Shown one piece after another: positions 49,007 to 60,455 of a stretch of DNA of 64,000 nucleotides. The stretch comes from Protea cynaroides. Taxonomy: Eukaryota; Streptophyta; Magnoliopsida; Proteales; Proteaceae. Within the stretch, counting starts at the first letter, position 1, and every line of letters begins with the position of its first letter. The stretch covers positions 42,645,016-42,709,015 of the forward strand of contig CM053269.1 of NCBI GenBank assembly GCA_028583415.1. Direction: 5' to 3'. The translations under genes and the position numbers were made by a program. The notes under the pieces were generated by a model that was not told the DNA's origin, did no database searches, and was given only the letters and a program-made list of their open reading frames with translations.

Positions 49007-50651
49007 CCTCTCCCTCCTCCTCCCCCTCTCATTCATTCCCTTGCGATGACAACGGTCTCACGACGCTCACTAATCAGAATTATCACATCATCGTTCTATG
49101 TGACACAATGAAGATGGTTTTGTCAAAATTGGACAGCTCAAATGAGTTTATCTTCAATTAATTAGAAATATTTCAATAAAAATTAAAGTCAAAAGTTTTT
49201 TATTTTTTATTTTTTAAAGTGAAGGTTTTGTTTACGACCATGCTTTTCGCTGTAGAATGAGGGAGAGGGGAGTTGTGTAATAATGATTCAACCACCATAT
49301 ATGTATGTATGCCGCTCGTGCATAAAAATCTCGTCTAAACTTTAAAAAGCTTCATAGAAGGAGAATGTTTCTCTGGTTTGCTTCTCAAGTAAATAGAGGG
49401 ATGATATAGAGCATCTTATCCTCAAAAAAGCGCAAAACCACCCTTTCCCTGGTATTTAAAGTTTCTACAATATCCATCCCTTTCATCCAACCATCAGTAA
49501 AACCTCTCCCCTTAACATATCATTTAGTGTATACATTCCTTAGATGGGACCCATCTCCAATCAATCCTTATCCTCCAAAGGACGTATGTTGATTATTGGG
49601 GTCCTACACCCCATGTTCACAGGTCAAGTAGCCTCAATCCTCTTTGTTGTCTAGATAGACAATATATGAAATTTATAATATAAAACCTACATATGTATGT
49701 AGGTTATTTCAAACATAATGGTAATTTTTTTTTCTTCTTCTAATGATACGTAAGTGTCCATAATAATTAAGGGTCTTTCTAATTAACGTTGGTCGGTGTC
49801 AAGGTCCTCCACATTGATTCTTTTCTGCATGTACTCATTTGGTCATCATAAAATCATAAATAAATGGGGTATTTTTGGTATTTACGATTGGAGGGTGAGG
49901 GAGTTTTGCGTCGATCCAAGAGACATCGATCGCCTAGTAACAAGTAGAAAATTCCAATAAATTTTTTTGGGTAGATAAAATTTCAATAAGTAATAGTGTG
50001 AATTCATTTATTTCTTTACCCAAAAAAAAATCATTTATTTGATTTGTTTCAAAGGATATAAAGTTACTCAAACACCCTTCAAGAAGATCGGGCTTTAATT
50101 GGGGTCCATAGAATTTTGTCGGTAAACGTAGATGGGTAATAAGTGAGGGACAAAGACGGCCCACCTTTTGTTAAGACTGGTCGGGGCTGTTTGGATCGCA
50201 CAAGCCCATCTTATTTGCATATTTTTTTTTCTGGTTTTGGGTCGGACCCACACGGGACCCTCGTGTTCCAACTACTAGTGCACAGGGTTAGATCCCCATC
50301 AAATTCCAATGGACCCACCTTCATAGCTAGAAAAGTTTATTTTATGGTGGTTGGAACTTGGAACAGACCTGTGACCTGATAAAGTTGGGCTAGCCTGGGC
50401 CCTGGTCTGATTGAAAGACTACCTACCCTTCCGGGCTTTAGAAAATGGCATGAGACCTATTCATACTCTGACAAAAAGGGGGCAACATATTATAATATAA
50501 TCTTCCTTCCAACTTGTAACATAAGTTTACGGTGACTCTTTTAGAAGTTATGATACAAGAGGAAAGGAGATTGAATCTTCACTCCACAAGAACTGCAATA
50601 GACTTTCTTTAGACTCCAATAAGAAATAAATATAAAAAATAACACCTTTTT

Positions 50652-50745
50652 TTTTTTTTTTTGCTGACGAGTATTCGAACCTTTGGCCTGATTAACACTT
50701 CAACAATCAACATTTGCCAACTATGTCGACACGGTCTTGCAATCT
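50652..50745 (-). mobile_element. tRNA-derived SINE, minus strand
   Basis: Read on the minus strand: a box A-like cgacatagttggcaaatg, about 30 bases of spacer, a box B-like aaaggttcgaatactcg, then a run of about 17 A. This is the usual tRNA-head plus A-tail layout of a short SINE. Not the same head as the SINE at 22097-22202. Target duplication not resolved. Confidence 0.6.
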
Positions 50746-51236
50746 TATTCATTTCTAATCAAAATTGATTAATTCCGATCAATCTCGATTCTCGATGTAC
50801 TAAGTTGGACGAATTGATGGAGACTGATCTTATTTTTACTCGATTACTTATTTTTAAACCTGAGTCAAATGAACTTAATTTTTTTTTTCATAAGCAACCA
50901 AGTGGACTTGTAGCCCAAACTATTGCAATAATCCCATATTGATTAAGTCGAGACCTTGGTGCCTTTATATACTAATAGTTGAGTCCCTTAAATAATAATT
51001 TGAACTTTTATGTTGCATTTGATATGCATTCTTAGTAGGCATTCTAGTGCGTTTAGAATGCATACTAAACCACAACATTAGATTGAAAACTTTAGTGTGA
51101 CGCGATCAAAAAAGAATTTTATTATAAGTTGTTCAAGGTCATGCTTTCGATTAAAAAATAAAAAAGAGAAGCTTAAGCATAAAAAAAAAAAGAAGAAGAA
51201 GAGAATAAGCAGCGAAAGAACAAAACAATACATTGG

Positions 51237-51353
51237 ATCGTCTCTTGTCGGATAGAATCACTCAACGCATACTCATATATTGGTATTGTGTCAAGTAAAC
51301 TCCGACCGCTGAATTAAGATTAAAGAGACTGAATAATAGGAGATAATCTTTTT
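51237..51353. mobile_element. short MITE-like repeat, cousin of 55913-56062
   Basis: The segment ttggtattgtgtcaagtaaactccgaccgctgaattaag.. matches, with changes, the right part of the repeat at 55990-56062 (ttggtatatatatgccaagtgaactcc.., then ..gagatgatcttttt). The ends (GGATCGTCTCTTGT left; AGATTATCTCC read inward right) are inverted-repeat-like. Two related copies in one window indicate a repeat family. No target duplication confirmed. Confidence 0.5.
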
Positions 51354-51742
51354 CTAATGAAACTTCATGTGAAGCTGTGAGGTGGAGACGGTCTGGACGT
51401 GTGGGAGTGAAATCTGGACTAGACTCAACCATGGAACAGCTGGCTAATAATCTAAACCCATAAGTTTGGGTTTTCCTTTCTTGTAGAAAACGTCCAAACT
51501 GGTCTGTAACGCGTAGGGATCCACCAGGAGGTGGGCCATGGTGGGACCCAGGAATAAGAAAAAGTCAAAAAAATATAGAAACTTGGTCAAGTCCAGTCTT
51601 GCAAGTTCAAAACCAAAATGATACCTGTTACAAGTCTAATGGTTAGGATGAAGTCTTTTATCAAGTTAAAAAAAAAGAAAAAAAAGAAAAAAAGGATTAG
51701 GATGAAGTCATTAGGGCTCGTTTAAGGGAGACTAAGTCTTGA

Positions 51743-51918
51743 AATTTTTGGGTCAAATGTGATTTTATTGGAATCTATAATGTACCACGTTACATGATGG
51801 TTCATAACCATGTGACTAATGTCATTTTCTAATTTTTGGGTCAAATGTGATTTTATTGGAATCTATAATGTACCACGTTACATGATGGTTCATAACCATG
51901 TGACTAATGTCATTTTCT
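51743..51918. repeat. perfect 88-bp tandem duplication
   Basis: The 88-bp unit beginning aatttttgggtcaaatgtga occurs at 51743-51830 and again, with no difference I can find, at 51831-51918. The unit contains two small palindromes (atgtaccacgttacat and atggttcataaccat). Perfect identity in non-coding DNA suggests a very recent duplication, or an assembly artefact. Confidence 0.9.
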
Positions 51919-52531
51919 ATCTCAGTTTGGGATGCTTCAATGGCTCTTTCGGGGAAGATAATCCCTCCTCATTTGACTAATACTATAGAAGTATTCAATA
52001 ATATGGTAGGTTATCACCGTGAGTTACGGAGATTGAGAAGCCACACCTATGTAATTGCAGACTACGTCCTATAACTACGGTTTCTTTGTCTGCAGTAATA
52101 TTTGATACTTATAGCTGTTGTTTGAAAATTTTGTTGTAACAGAGGACCTTTGTCACTGCGGACAAACAACTGCAGTTAAAATTATTCACAGTATTACAGG
52201 ATACTTATTGTTGTGATATTTACGAACTGTAGTAATTGAGGTCAATTTTAATCGTGGAAAAAAAAAAAAAAAACCCACTGCAAATTGATGTTTCCCTCTA
52301 AATCCCAAACTTAACATTTTTTTTTTTGGTAAACATACCCCTCCAAACCCACGAACCCTAAAATCACTTTCCCCAAATTTCTCTCACGTTCATCCAAATC
52401 CACATGCAGACTATCTCCCCCAGTCTCCCACTATCACTATCCGGTCTCCATCCTACCAGCATTTACCCTAGTCTGATGGCACCTAATCTGACGGAATTAA
52501 TTCACAGAGGTTTGTTTTCGTCAACCTCTAT
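51919..52531. other. intergenic, nothing recognised
   Basis: AT-rich DNA with an A-run (52258-52275) and a T-run (52318-52327). The five bases just before the next element (52527-52531, tctat) are its possible target duplication. Confidence 0.4.
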
Positions 52532-55075
52532 TGTCACACCCTAATTCTGATACATAATTAGAAGTGTGACTGGACCGGTACTCAATCAATTGCAGTCCAA
52601 CCCAGAACCACACTAAGCCGTGCATACTTCCACCAACCCCAACCAATCGAATGAAATGAAAACATGAATTAGAGTAATTATAATAGCGAAAGATCATACT
52701 AAGTAAATTGAGCTACTATTGATAACCAATAAAATAATTTAAACTTGTTTGTGGCTTATTCTATTCAACCATCAATCCAACATCATCAATAGTTCATAAA
52801 CAAAACTATATATTTACTTCGTTCATATCAAAAGTAGATGTTTATAAAACTAAAATAAGAATATGCTCCGTGGCACTTCCTTTACTCGAACACGCATGCA
52901 TCACACTCGCAATCCACATCATATATATTTTTTTTAGTGGTTGCACACCCAATTGAGCAAGGTTGGTGATGACAGGTGCATTCATGTAATCAACAACCGT
53001 TGTACTTGCACCATCATCTAAAAAGGAAGGCGTACATAAGGGTAAACACTTCACCATGAGCTCAGTGAGAAACAAACAAGCAGACAAACAATAATACATG
53101 ATAGATTATTAACATACAATAATGATCTGGTATAATGTGCTATGGTAATGTTTGACTACACTCACCAAAGCACCATAACCTCCATGCACAGGAGAGAATG
53201 TACACTCACCTAGCTTGCTCCAACAGCGTTGGTGAAGCCACACGTCTCCCACTATCGATAGTGATAGAATAGATGTTTGACCAGTGACGCTCCAATGAAC
53301 ACGGTCAACACCTCTCTCTCATCTCCCATCACATACCAGTACCTAATCCCCTACTGGCTAGGGTTGCATACATGGGTTAATGGTACTAACCATTCCTACA
53401 TGTCATCATATGTACTTCCACAATACCCTGGCATGAATCCTAGGCTGTCCGTCTACCCCCTCCTAAACACTGTCAATCCGTTAAGATATGAGGCAATGCA
53501 TGACAAGGTTTGAGTGGTGAATTGTTCAGCAGTCCTCGACCCGTTCCGAACTTCCTATTAATTAGGCATAAGTCATCACACAATCACAGAAGTTATATAA
53601 ATGCAAATGCAGGCAAGATATAGATATTGGATGACATGTTATTCACAAAAAATGCAACATAACATATGATTAAAAACACTCTAAAATAAAATCAGGGTTC
53701 TATCCCTCACCTGAAGTCCTGTTGTTTCTATAATTCATATCACATGAGTTGATCTCATTTACACACGTGGCCCCTAAATGCTTATGTGAGTTTGTTAGTT
53801 AATTGTTCATTAGGATACGCTGATCTCTGACCTTTTGAGGGTGTCTGGTTGGAGACTATGGCCAGGTCCTCCCTTCGGAGAGGTCAAGATCCTCTCGGGT
53901 GCTGTCTGGCTGGAGCTCCGGTTGCAACAGTAGTGCGACAGGTGCTGCTTCCGATCCATCACCGAGGCCTTCTGGTTTTGTCCAGTTGCAACTCTGGTTG
54001 CAACAGTATAGCGACTGGACTCGCTATCAGACCTTCCCAAAGGGTCTAGTCTTATAGTTTGGTTTGTCCGGGGGCATAGGTTTTGCCTCCGGACCATCTT
54101 CTAGATATGCTTACAGACCTCTACTGGAGAAGTCCAATGGCAGATCACCTAATTGGAGTTTCATTGATAATCATCGACTCTATTCTAAGGCTTAATATAG
54201 TGGGTCAAAGGTATACCTCCTAGGTCTAGGAATCATAACCTCACACTTTCTCATGGTTAGGTTCAAGGTTTAGGTTGGGCCGAATTTGAGAGAGTTCTCT
54301 TTCGGTTTCAAATGAAGCCACCCCACTCTGTCATTAATGGATAGTGAAGCTTTTTCAAGCGTGGTGGGTTAAAGTCTCTTTAATGGCATTATGTATTGCA
54401 TTCCAACCTACAACAGCATGTTATAGGGCTTACTGGCGATCCATTCGAGTAGGAGTGCAAGGGTGACGAGAAGTGTCGGAGATTCGTTAAGGAAATCCTC
54501 CTACAGCCTTCACCTTCTTCCTCCAACTCTCTTCCTTTGTGAGAATGTGTTAGAGCCTTAGGAGTGAGTGTGTATTCTCCAAAGAGGGATTTGGGTAGAG
54601 TTAGACTAATTGAAGTCTCCCCTCAAGGTAGGACTCCTTCAGGAAGTGGGAGACTAGGGGAAACTTGACAAGTGGCAATTTGAGAGACAGGAGAGGGATT
54701 CTACTCCCTCACATGTAGTCCAAATAGTTGACAGTGAGAGATGGGAGCCACTAAATCCACCCATTGCTCTAGGGAATATTCCCACACAAACTCACCTAGG
54801 GATTTGATAACTGTCAATCCGTGGGTAGGCTTCTTAGCTTGTCCAGTTGCAGTGTCCGGTCCCACAGGGTTGGGAGTCATCCAACCGGACTAGCTACGAT
54901 CGGACCCCTTTTCAATTATTGTTGCGGTCCAAACTATAACCCAAGTTCCAATATTTACGCACCTGGTTCAAGTTGAAACCTTAGGCTGTCATTGCATCAG
55001 TTCCATCAGCAGTGGAAACCTTGGCACGGAAAGAAAAACCAAGTTAGTCTAGGTTTTATGAGTACGGGTTTTACA
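52532..55075 (+). mobile_element. candidate solo LTR, about 2.5 kb
   Basis: The block begins TGTCACACCCTAATTC, a start typical of long Gypsy-type (chromovirus) LTRs in plants, and could end at GGGTTTTACA. The candidate target duplications, tctat (52527-52531) and tccat (55076-55080), differ at one base. Inside there is no gag/pol coding but several repeated phrases, such as ccggttgcaacagta / ctggttgcaacagta (about 53915-54010) and gtccagttgca. Open frames here (52842-53099, 53277-53513, 53810-54097) look like chance. The ends rest on one mismatch-bearing duplication, so this is tentative. Confidence 0.45.
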
Positions 55076-55080
55076 TCCAT

Positions 55081-55908
55081 ATTCTTCATCTTTCTTTAAT
55101 TAAAAGTATTTTTTCCCCCTCAGTCTCTCATTATTTAGAATTTTGGAGCAACCTCATGAAAAGACAGAGAGGTTTGCACAGTTTTTAGAAATCTGGTAGT
55201 TTTTTTGACGTTTCTTCTCCAGTAATCCATCGAGTTAATACTTTAGTTTCGGTGGCACCCTATTTTGGAAGCACCATTGGTTCAGCCATCCAGGTTGGTT
55301 TTATTTATTAATTTTCTTGTCTTCTCGTCCACGTACTTTTGCTTTTCTGCTTTTCTGGCTCTTTCTTCTGCCTCTTTCTTCCTATGCTTTCTTATTCTTA
55401 GTTCTCATTGGAACAATTTTTTTCTTTTCTTCTCCTCCTTCCTTCGCCTTCATCTTCCACCATCTTCAACTTAATTTTTCTTTCAACCAAATGGAGCCTC
55501 AAGGAAATGACCAGTCATGAATATTGTGAAAAAATTATTGTTCAGTCAGCATCTGGGTAAGCACTACCCATACCATCTGAGGTTAGTATATTATTGGGCC
55601 AACCTAGTACTAGAAACAAGAAAAATAGAGCAAGAGTGGGCATGGGCTGCATGGCAGATACCTGCTAGCCTGCTAGGGAGCAGGCTGTGCTAAATCCAAC
55701 AACCATGGATTGGTATTTGGCCACACTGTCGCACATGCTATCAACTTGGCCTTCCAGGTTAGAGAATCGCTTACAAAATTAGCCTCCCAAACAATATAGA
55801 ATTGTAGATTCCTGATTCAGATTTCGCCTATGTTGATAAACCACAATAATCCCAAATGATAATACCGAAACCGCCGAACAATCTCAATGAGGATGCATCC
55901 AAATTAGG
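55081..55908. other. intergenic, T/C-rich tract, no gene
   Basis: A strongly pyrimidine-rich stretch (55300-55500) gives hydrophobic open frames (55265-55474, 55317-55520) that are not supported as genes. It resembles the leader-like T/C-rich tracts of plant LTRs, as does 57040-57660, but LTR ends could not be set. Confidence 0.35.
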
Positions 55909-55912
55909 GTTC

Positions 55913-56062
55913 GGATCCTCTACTATCGTTGGAGGACTCCAGCCGTGATCCAACGGCTGGAGTTCACTCGGCGTGCAATACCAATGCATTGGTATATATA
56001 TGCCAAGTGAACTCCAGTCACTGAGTTACGACTAAAGAAACTAGATAACAAGAGATGATCTT
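55913..56062. mobile_element. MITE-like repeat with a near-perfect hairpin
   Basis: The segment contains a strong hairpin at 55959-56015. Left arm ggagttcactcggcgtgca, right arm read back ggagttcacttggcatata, with the centre taccaatgcattggta perfectly palindromic. The outer part (ggatcctctactatcg left; agatcatctcttgt read inward right) gives imperfect inverted ends. A diverged copy lies at 51237-51353. No coding capacity; target duplication not identified. Confidence 0.55.
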
Positions 56063-56285
56063 TTTCCTCCAAATTAAGCTTAAAAAAAAGGTAGTTGATG
56101 AGGTTCCAGTATTGATTGGGAATAAAAGTAAGCACTGCCGTAGAAGGCAAAACCAAATTCCTTTTAGCCCGGCCATTTTGTGAAGTACTTTTGATCTGAA
56201 ATGGATTAGTTCTAGTTGGAAGTATCTGTGATTCATATATATGATATATTCTTCTATATGGGGCCTAAACATTTACCTCTTCCCT

Positions 56286-56545
56286 TTTTGCAATTGGTGG
56301 TGGGGTGTTAATGTTGGATGGGTCAACTCCCAGCCCATCATATATGTAGACCGGATATTGAGGTGGGACTTTGATTCCTGCGGTCACATCTTGGGAATTC
56401 ATCTGCACATGTTTTGATGCAATCCAACGGTCTGGATGTGACCATAGGAAATCCAAATCCGACCTCTTATCCAGTTTACATATATGATGGGTTGGTTGGG
56501 AATTGGCCCATCCAACATTAATAGCCCATCACAAATTAAAACTTG
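56286..56545. mobile_element. foldback MITE with about 60-bp inverted arms
   Basis: The left arm (about 56291-56355: gtgttaatgttggatgggtc .. cccatcatatatgtagaccggat) is mirrored by the right arm (about 56470-56535: atccagtttacatatatgat .. ggcccatccaacattaatagc), with long matching stretches. The centre holds gaattcatctgcacatg and gatgcaatccaacggtctgg, words also present in the hairpin at 37151-37209. The minus-strand open frame 56265-56456 is a by-product. TSD not resolved. Confidence 0.65.
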
Positions 56546-58624
56546 AAACCCCATTTGATAAGGAGCTGAAGCCCAAAAAAGAAAAAAAAAATGCTGAAAG
56601 TCGAGAAAATCGTGTGAGTTGGGTTCAATTTGAATAGAGTCATGGGACTTTGGTTCTCTTTCGTATAATTTATTTTTATATTTATAAATTATTTATGAAA
56701 ATAAATTATGAATCATTAATAATAATTATTATGTGAAAATTTTCACATAGACCTCAACAAGTATTTAAGAAGTATTGTTAATATCATTTCTCATCCAGGG
56801 TTGCTAAATCATCAATTATCACTTATAATCTTTGCACCATTAATAAAAAATCATTAAGAGAGTCTCATGAGATGCTTCAGTTAAGTGATTACATTAAGAG
56901 AGTCTCATGAGATGCTGATGTCAGCTGAAATATAATTTTCCATGAATGTCCAGGTAAAATACCTGCAACTCTCCAACAAAACTCTGTTCCTTCGTTTTTC
57001 CTCATATAGTCCGATCAGCTTTAGGAATATCGGAAAGAAGGATGGGAGAAACCTTCCTCGGTCTGCTTCTCTCTTCCTCCTAGTTCTTCTCTTCTCTTCT
57101 CTTCTCTTGTTCTTCGTAGCTCTTCCTCTTCGCCTCAGAGGAGACCCCCAACCCTTCTGATTCCAAAAATCTTCTCAGGTTGCCGCCAACTCCTCTTCTG
57201 CTGTGCTTCTTCTCCTTCCAATCGTGTCGCCGCCAGAAACTCTGAGAAACCTTTTACCCAGGTTTTTTTCAACTCACACCTGACCCTCCTGATCTTCCTC
57301 TTTCCCTTTTTCAGCTCCCAGCCGAAGACCCAGAAGCCTTATCGGTTTCCTCTCTTCTTCTCTCTCCACCCGCAGACCACCGGCAGGACCTCTCACCCTT
57401 CGGTCCCTCTCTCTCTCTCTCTCTCTCTCATTCTTCTGCTACAACTCAGGCAGCCGGCAGAAAAGAGCAACACTCCCTAGTAACCCTCTCTGAATCCCTG
57501 CAAATGAGAAACCCCTCCTTCTTTGATTCCGGCCCTTCTTCTGTCCTCTCACCCACGATCCCGATGTCCTCCTTGCTCTCTCTCTCTCACTGATTTCGGT
57601 TCCTCCAAACCCTTCTCTCCCTTCTTTGGTTTCTGCTCTGAGAAGCCAAAACTTCTCTCTTTGCTCTCCCCGATTTCCCCTTGAATGTCAGACTGAGAAC
57701 CAAACCAAAAAAAAAAAAAAAAAAAAAAACCCCGGTTAGGGTTCAGTTGGGGTTTTATAACCCCAGCCGAACCAAAATACCATTCTGCTAAGGTTTGTTG
57801 CCTTTTGTAATTTGTATCGTACCTCCAAATCCACACTCAAAACAACACACACAGACATAGTAGGAGGTTACCCCCTCTCCAAAGATTCTCTGCTGGAAAA
57901 TGTTTCTTTTCCGTACTGTAAATAGTTTTACTAGTTCGTTTTATTTCTCAACCCTTCTGTTCTTGAAAAGAACTCAATCTGATCTTTTTTCCATATATAA
58001 TATGCATATTTAGGAACGTGTTTGTGATGTTGTAATCTACTATGAAGGAGCCGGCTTCTCGAGGGAAAGAGCGAGACTATTTAAACTAGGACAATTGACG
58101 ACCGTGGCATCGGTCATGGAAGCACGAGTTTCACATCGAGTTGCAGATACATTGCTTTTATCTATAACCTAATAAGTCCCTACAATGTCTATCAGTAAAG
58201 TGGGAAGAAGATGAATCTCACGAAATCTCTCTGTATAATTGTAAAAGAAGAAGAAGATCACAAAGTGTACTAGAGAAACCAAAATAAAAAACAGAGGTGG
58301 AGCTTGTTGGTTGGAGTGAAGGGAATCCTTTCACATCTCTTGGGCGATTGTTCTTTTTCAATAGAAGATCAAAGTAATACTTTTACTTAATTATTATATA
58401 TTTTTTTTAATTTATAATATGAAGAGTATAAATGTGTATCTACATTTTAAGTGATTTTCGTCAGTTAAGTGGGTGCGATAGATGATTTTCCAAACCTGTG
58501 GGTGGTAGATGATGTTAGCAATACTTCTTGGGTTATATGTGAAATTTTTCGTAACCATTTAATGGTTTCATTTTTTCTCTTCTTGCCCTATAGCTCTTAT
58601 GGCTTGTAGCTTTTTTACATGCAT

Positions 58625-58679
<55 letters not shown>

Positions 58680-59112
58680 TATGGTGGCCTACAATATACA
58701 TTTGTCATGAATTAACCATAGCCCACAACTCACCCTAACGAGTAATAAAGTAATAGGTTTTAAAAGAAATTATAAGGAAGTGACCAGCCTTTAATCTCAT
58801 ATCAATTACTGTAGAAGACAATAAACGATATATGATTAATTGACTCATTATTCATGGAAGATGCATGTTAAAGTACGAATATGGTATAGTACGCGTATAA
58901 AAAGGGTTTTAAACTGCAAGGCTTGGAATGTGGTGTATTTTATCGTATTTTTAAGGTCAATATGGCAATATACGTACTAAATGATTGACTATGGTACACA
59001 TTTAAAACGAGTTTTTAACCCATGTTACCACATCTCCAGACACCAAAACCATGATAAGGTAATTGGCAAAATCAGGTACAAAGTCGTTTTCTTCAGTCAT
59101 AAATGGAACATA
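56546..59112. other. intergenic, pyrimidine-rich tract and microsatellites, no gene
   Basis: The tract 57040-57660 is CT-rich with a (ct)n run at about 57411-57429; a 20-plus A-run lies near 57709-57729. A (ga)n microsatellite of about 24 units is at 58629-58677. A direct repeat (cattaagagagtctcatgagatgct) occurs twice at about 56850-56920. The short open frames (56942-57160, 57549-57836) are low-complexity translations. Confidence 0.45.
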
Positions 59113-59163
59113 GAGAGAGAGATGGGTTTCGATTTATTTTTTCAAGGAAGATGAAAAGGATTT

Positions 59164-59210
<47 letters not shown>

Positions 59211-59251
59211 TGGGTTTCAATTTTTTTTTTGGAGGAAGATGAAAAGGATTT
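59113..59251. repeat. tandem duplication around a (GA)n run, host site of the Pack-MULE
   Basis: The phrase gagatgggtttc.att.., then ggaagatgaaaaggattt, occurs at 59119-59165 and again at 59205-59251, separated by a (ga)n run (59167-59205). The second copy stops exactly at the left edge of the Mutator-like element. The sequence after the element's right edge (aaagaattttagtaaac) continues the way copy 1 does (aaaggattttagtagag), so copy 2 was the insertion target. Confidence 0.7.
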
Positions 59252-60025
59252 GGGAAAATTTCTCCCACCTCCCTTGTAGGATATCTCAAAGGCAAACCAC
59301 TTTCCAATTTGATACAAAATGTCTCCCACCTCCCTTGCTTTTGAAAATATTTTCCTTCATTCAATATGGTAATGAGATTCATCATCACAAATATTTTTAG
59401 GACAATAATACCCTCTAAAGCAATGTCGATTTTGGATAAAACTACCTTTCAAAATAAAAATAAAAATATCGACCATCATGGTGTTTCTGAAATCTTCAAC
59501 GCCCACCATGGTGTCCTGCGCATCGTTTCTGAGTTCGTCTCAGCCCACAAACCAATAGTAGTCACTTGTCACAGCCAACTCATCCTGATCGCCTCCGTCG
59601 CTCTCCAAGGCAAGAAATGCACTAGCTTCTGGAGCTTGAAGCCCGTTATCAAACTCGCCAGTAGTGTTTGGTAACCAACCCCATCATTTCATCCCTTCTC
59701 GATTCTAACATCATCAGCGCCATTGGTTGGCCTGCACATGCCCAGTTCCTCGATCTTCTCCTTCGTTCCATGGGAGCTAAAATCTTGCGACATCAGAACA
59801 GATCACTCCTTTTCCTTTGTGGGGGTATAATGCCAATTATCCATGAATTCGTTAACTTATTGAGTTTAAATTTAATTCAGTCACTAGGGCAGATTGCAGA
59901 GGCAGAGATCAGCAAGTTACTTATTCGTTTGGAAATGCTCTTTTTTTTTCTTTTTTTTCCTCTCTTTAAAAGGATTATGTGGATGATTACGAGATAAAGG
60001 TAACCTTCCAAGCTATGGGGGCACT

Positions 60026-60455
60026 TGTTAGATTCCTGTTGTGTGGGCTTGATCAATTACCTAATCAGTTGTTAAGTGGGAGTTCAATTACTGGTTTGAT
60101 CGGTTCAGGTCTGGTTCGTCACTAGTTAGAGACTACCAACCCGGTCCACTGTGGGAATGGTTCTGGGTTAGGGATAGTATTATAAATACTATGGTGAGGG
60201 TCCCGCAGCTATTGATTTTTATCTCTCTGTTGCTCCCATACGCATAGAGAAAAAGGGGATCCCAAGAGACTGTGGAAGACTCTAATCGAGGCATTCAAGC
60301 TACAAGAAACGGTCGGAAATCAATCTACAACAAATGGTACGTGTTCTATCATCTCTTTTATTGCCTATTGTATTCTAGTAATCTGTGTGGTAGATTCATT
60401 AGGGTTCATGGAAAATCCCATGGGAAAATCCTAATTTGCATTAAAAATTCTAACA
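60026..60455 (+). repeat. 5' long terminal repeat
   Basis: A 430-bp direct repeat partner of 61722-62152, with TG..CA ends. It contains a TATA-like tattataaatact near 60179-60191 and the phrase tctctgttgctcccatacgc, which would fall at the start of the transcript. Confidence 0.93.

Larger units (their letters stand above)
47377..51236. other. intergenic, MITE-like remnants and low complexity, no gene
   Basis: The tract 47497-47901 has weak inverted ends (tagggtgtcaacgg on the left; ctaggaatgtcaat read inward on the right) and resembles a decayed hAT-type MITE, without a clear target duplication. A C-run (about 48957-49005) creates the Pro-rich open frame 48845-49111, which is not a gene. An Au SINE remnant (48500-48569) and a minus-strand tRNA-derived SINE (50652-50745) are listed separately. 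Confidence 0.4.

Noticed and set aside
48845..49111. Proline-rich open frame
   Set aside because: Produced by a C homopolymer tract; not a gene.
52842..54097. Short open frames in the candidate solo LTR
   Set aside because: No gag, protease, RT or integrase signatures; lengths are within chance.
59093..59388. Leu/Ser repeat frames on the minus strand
   Set aside because: Translation of the GA microsatellite and the MULE terminal repeat.
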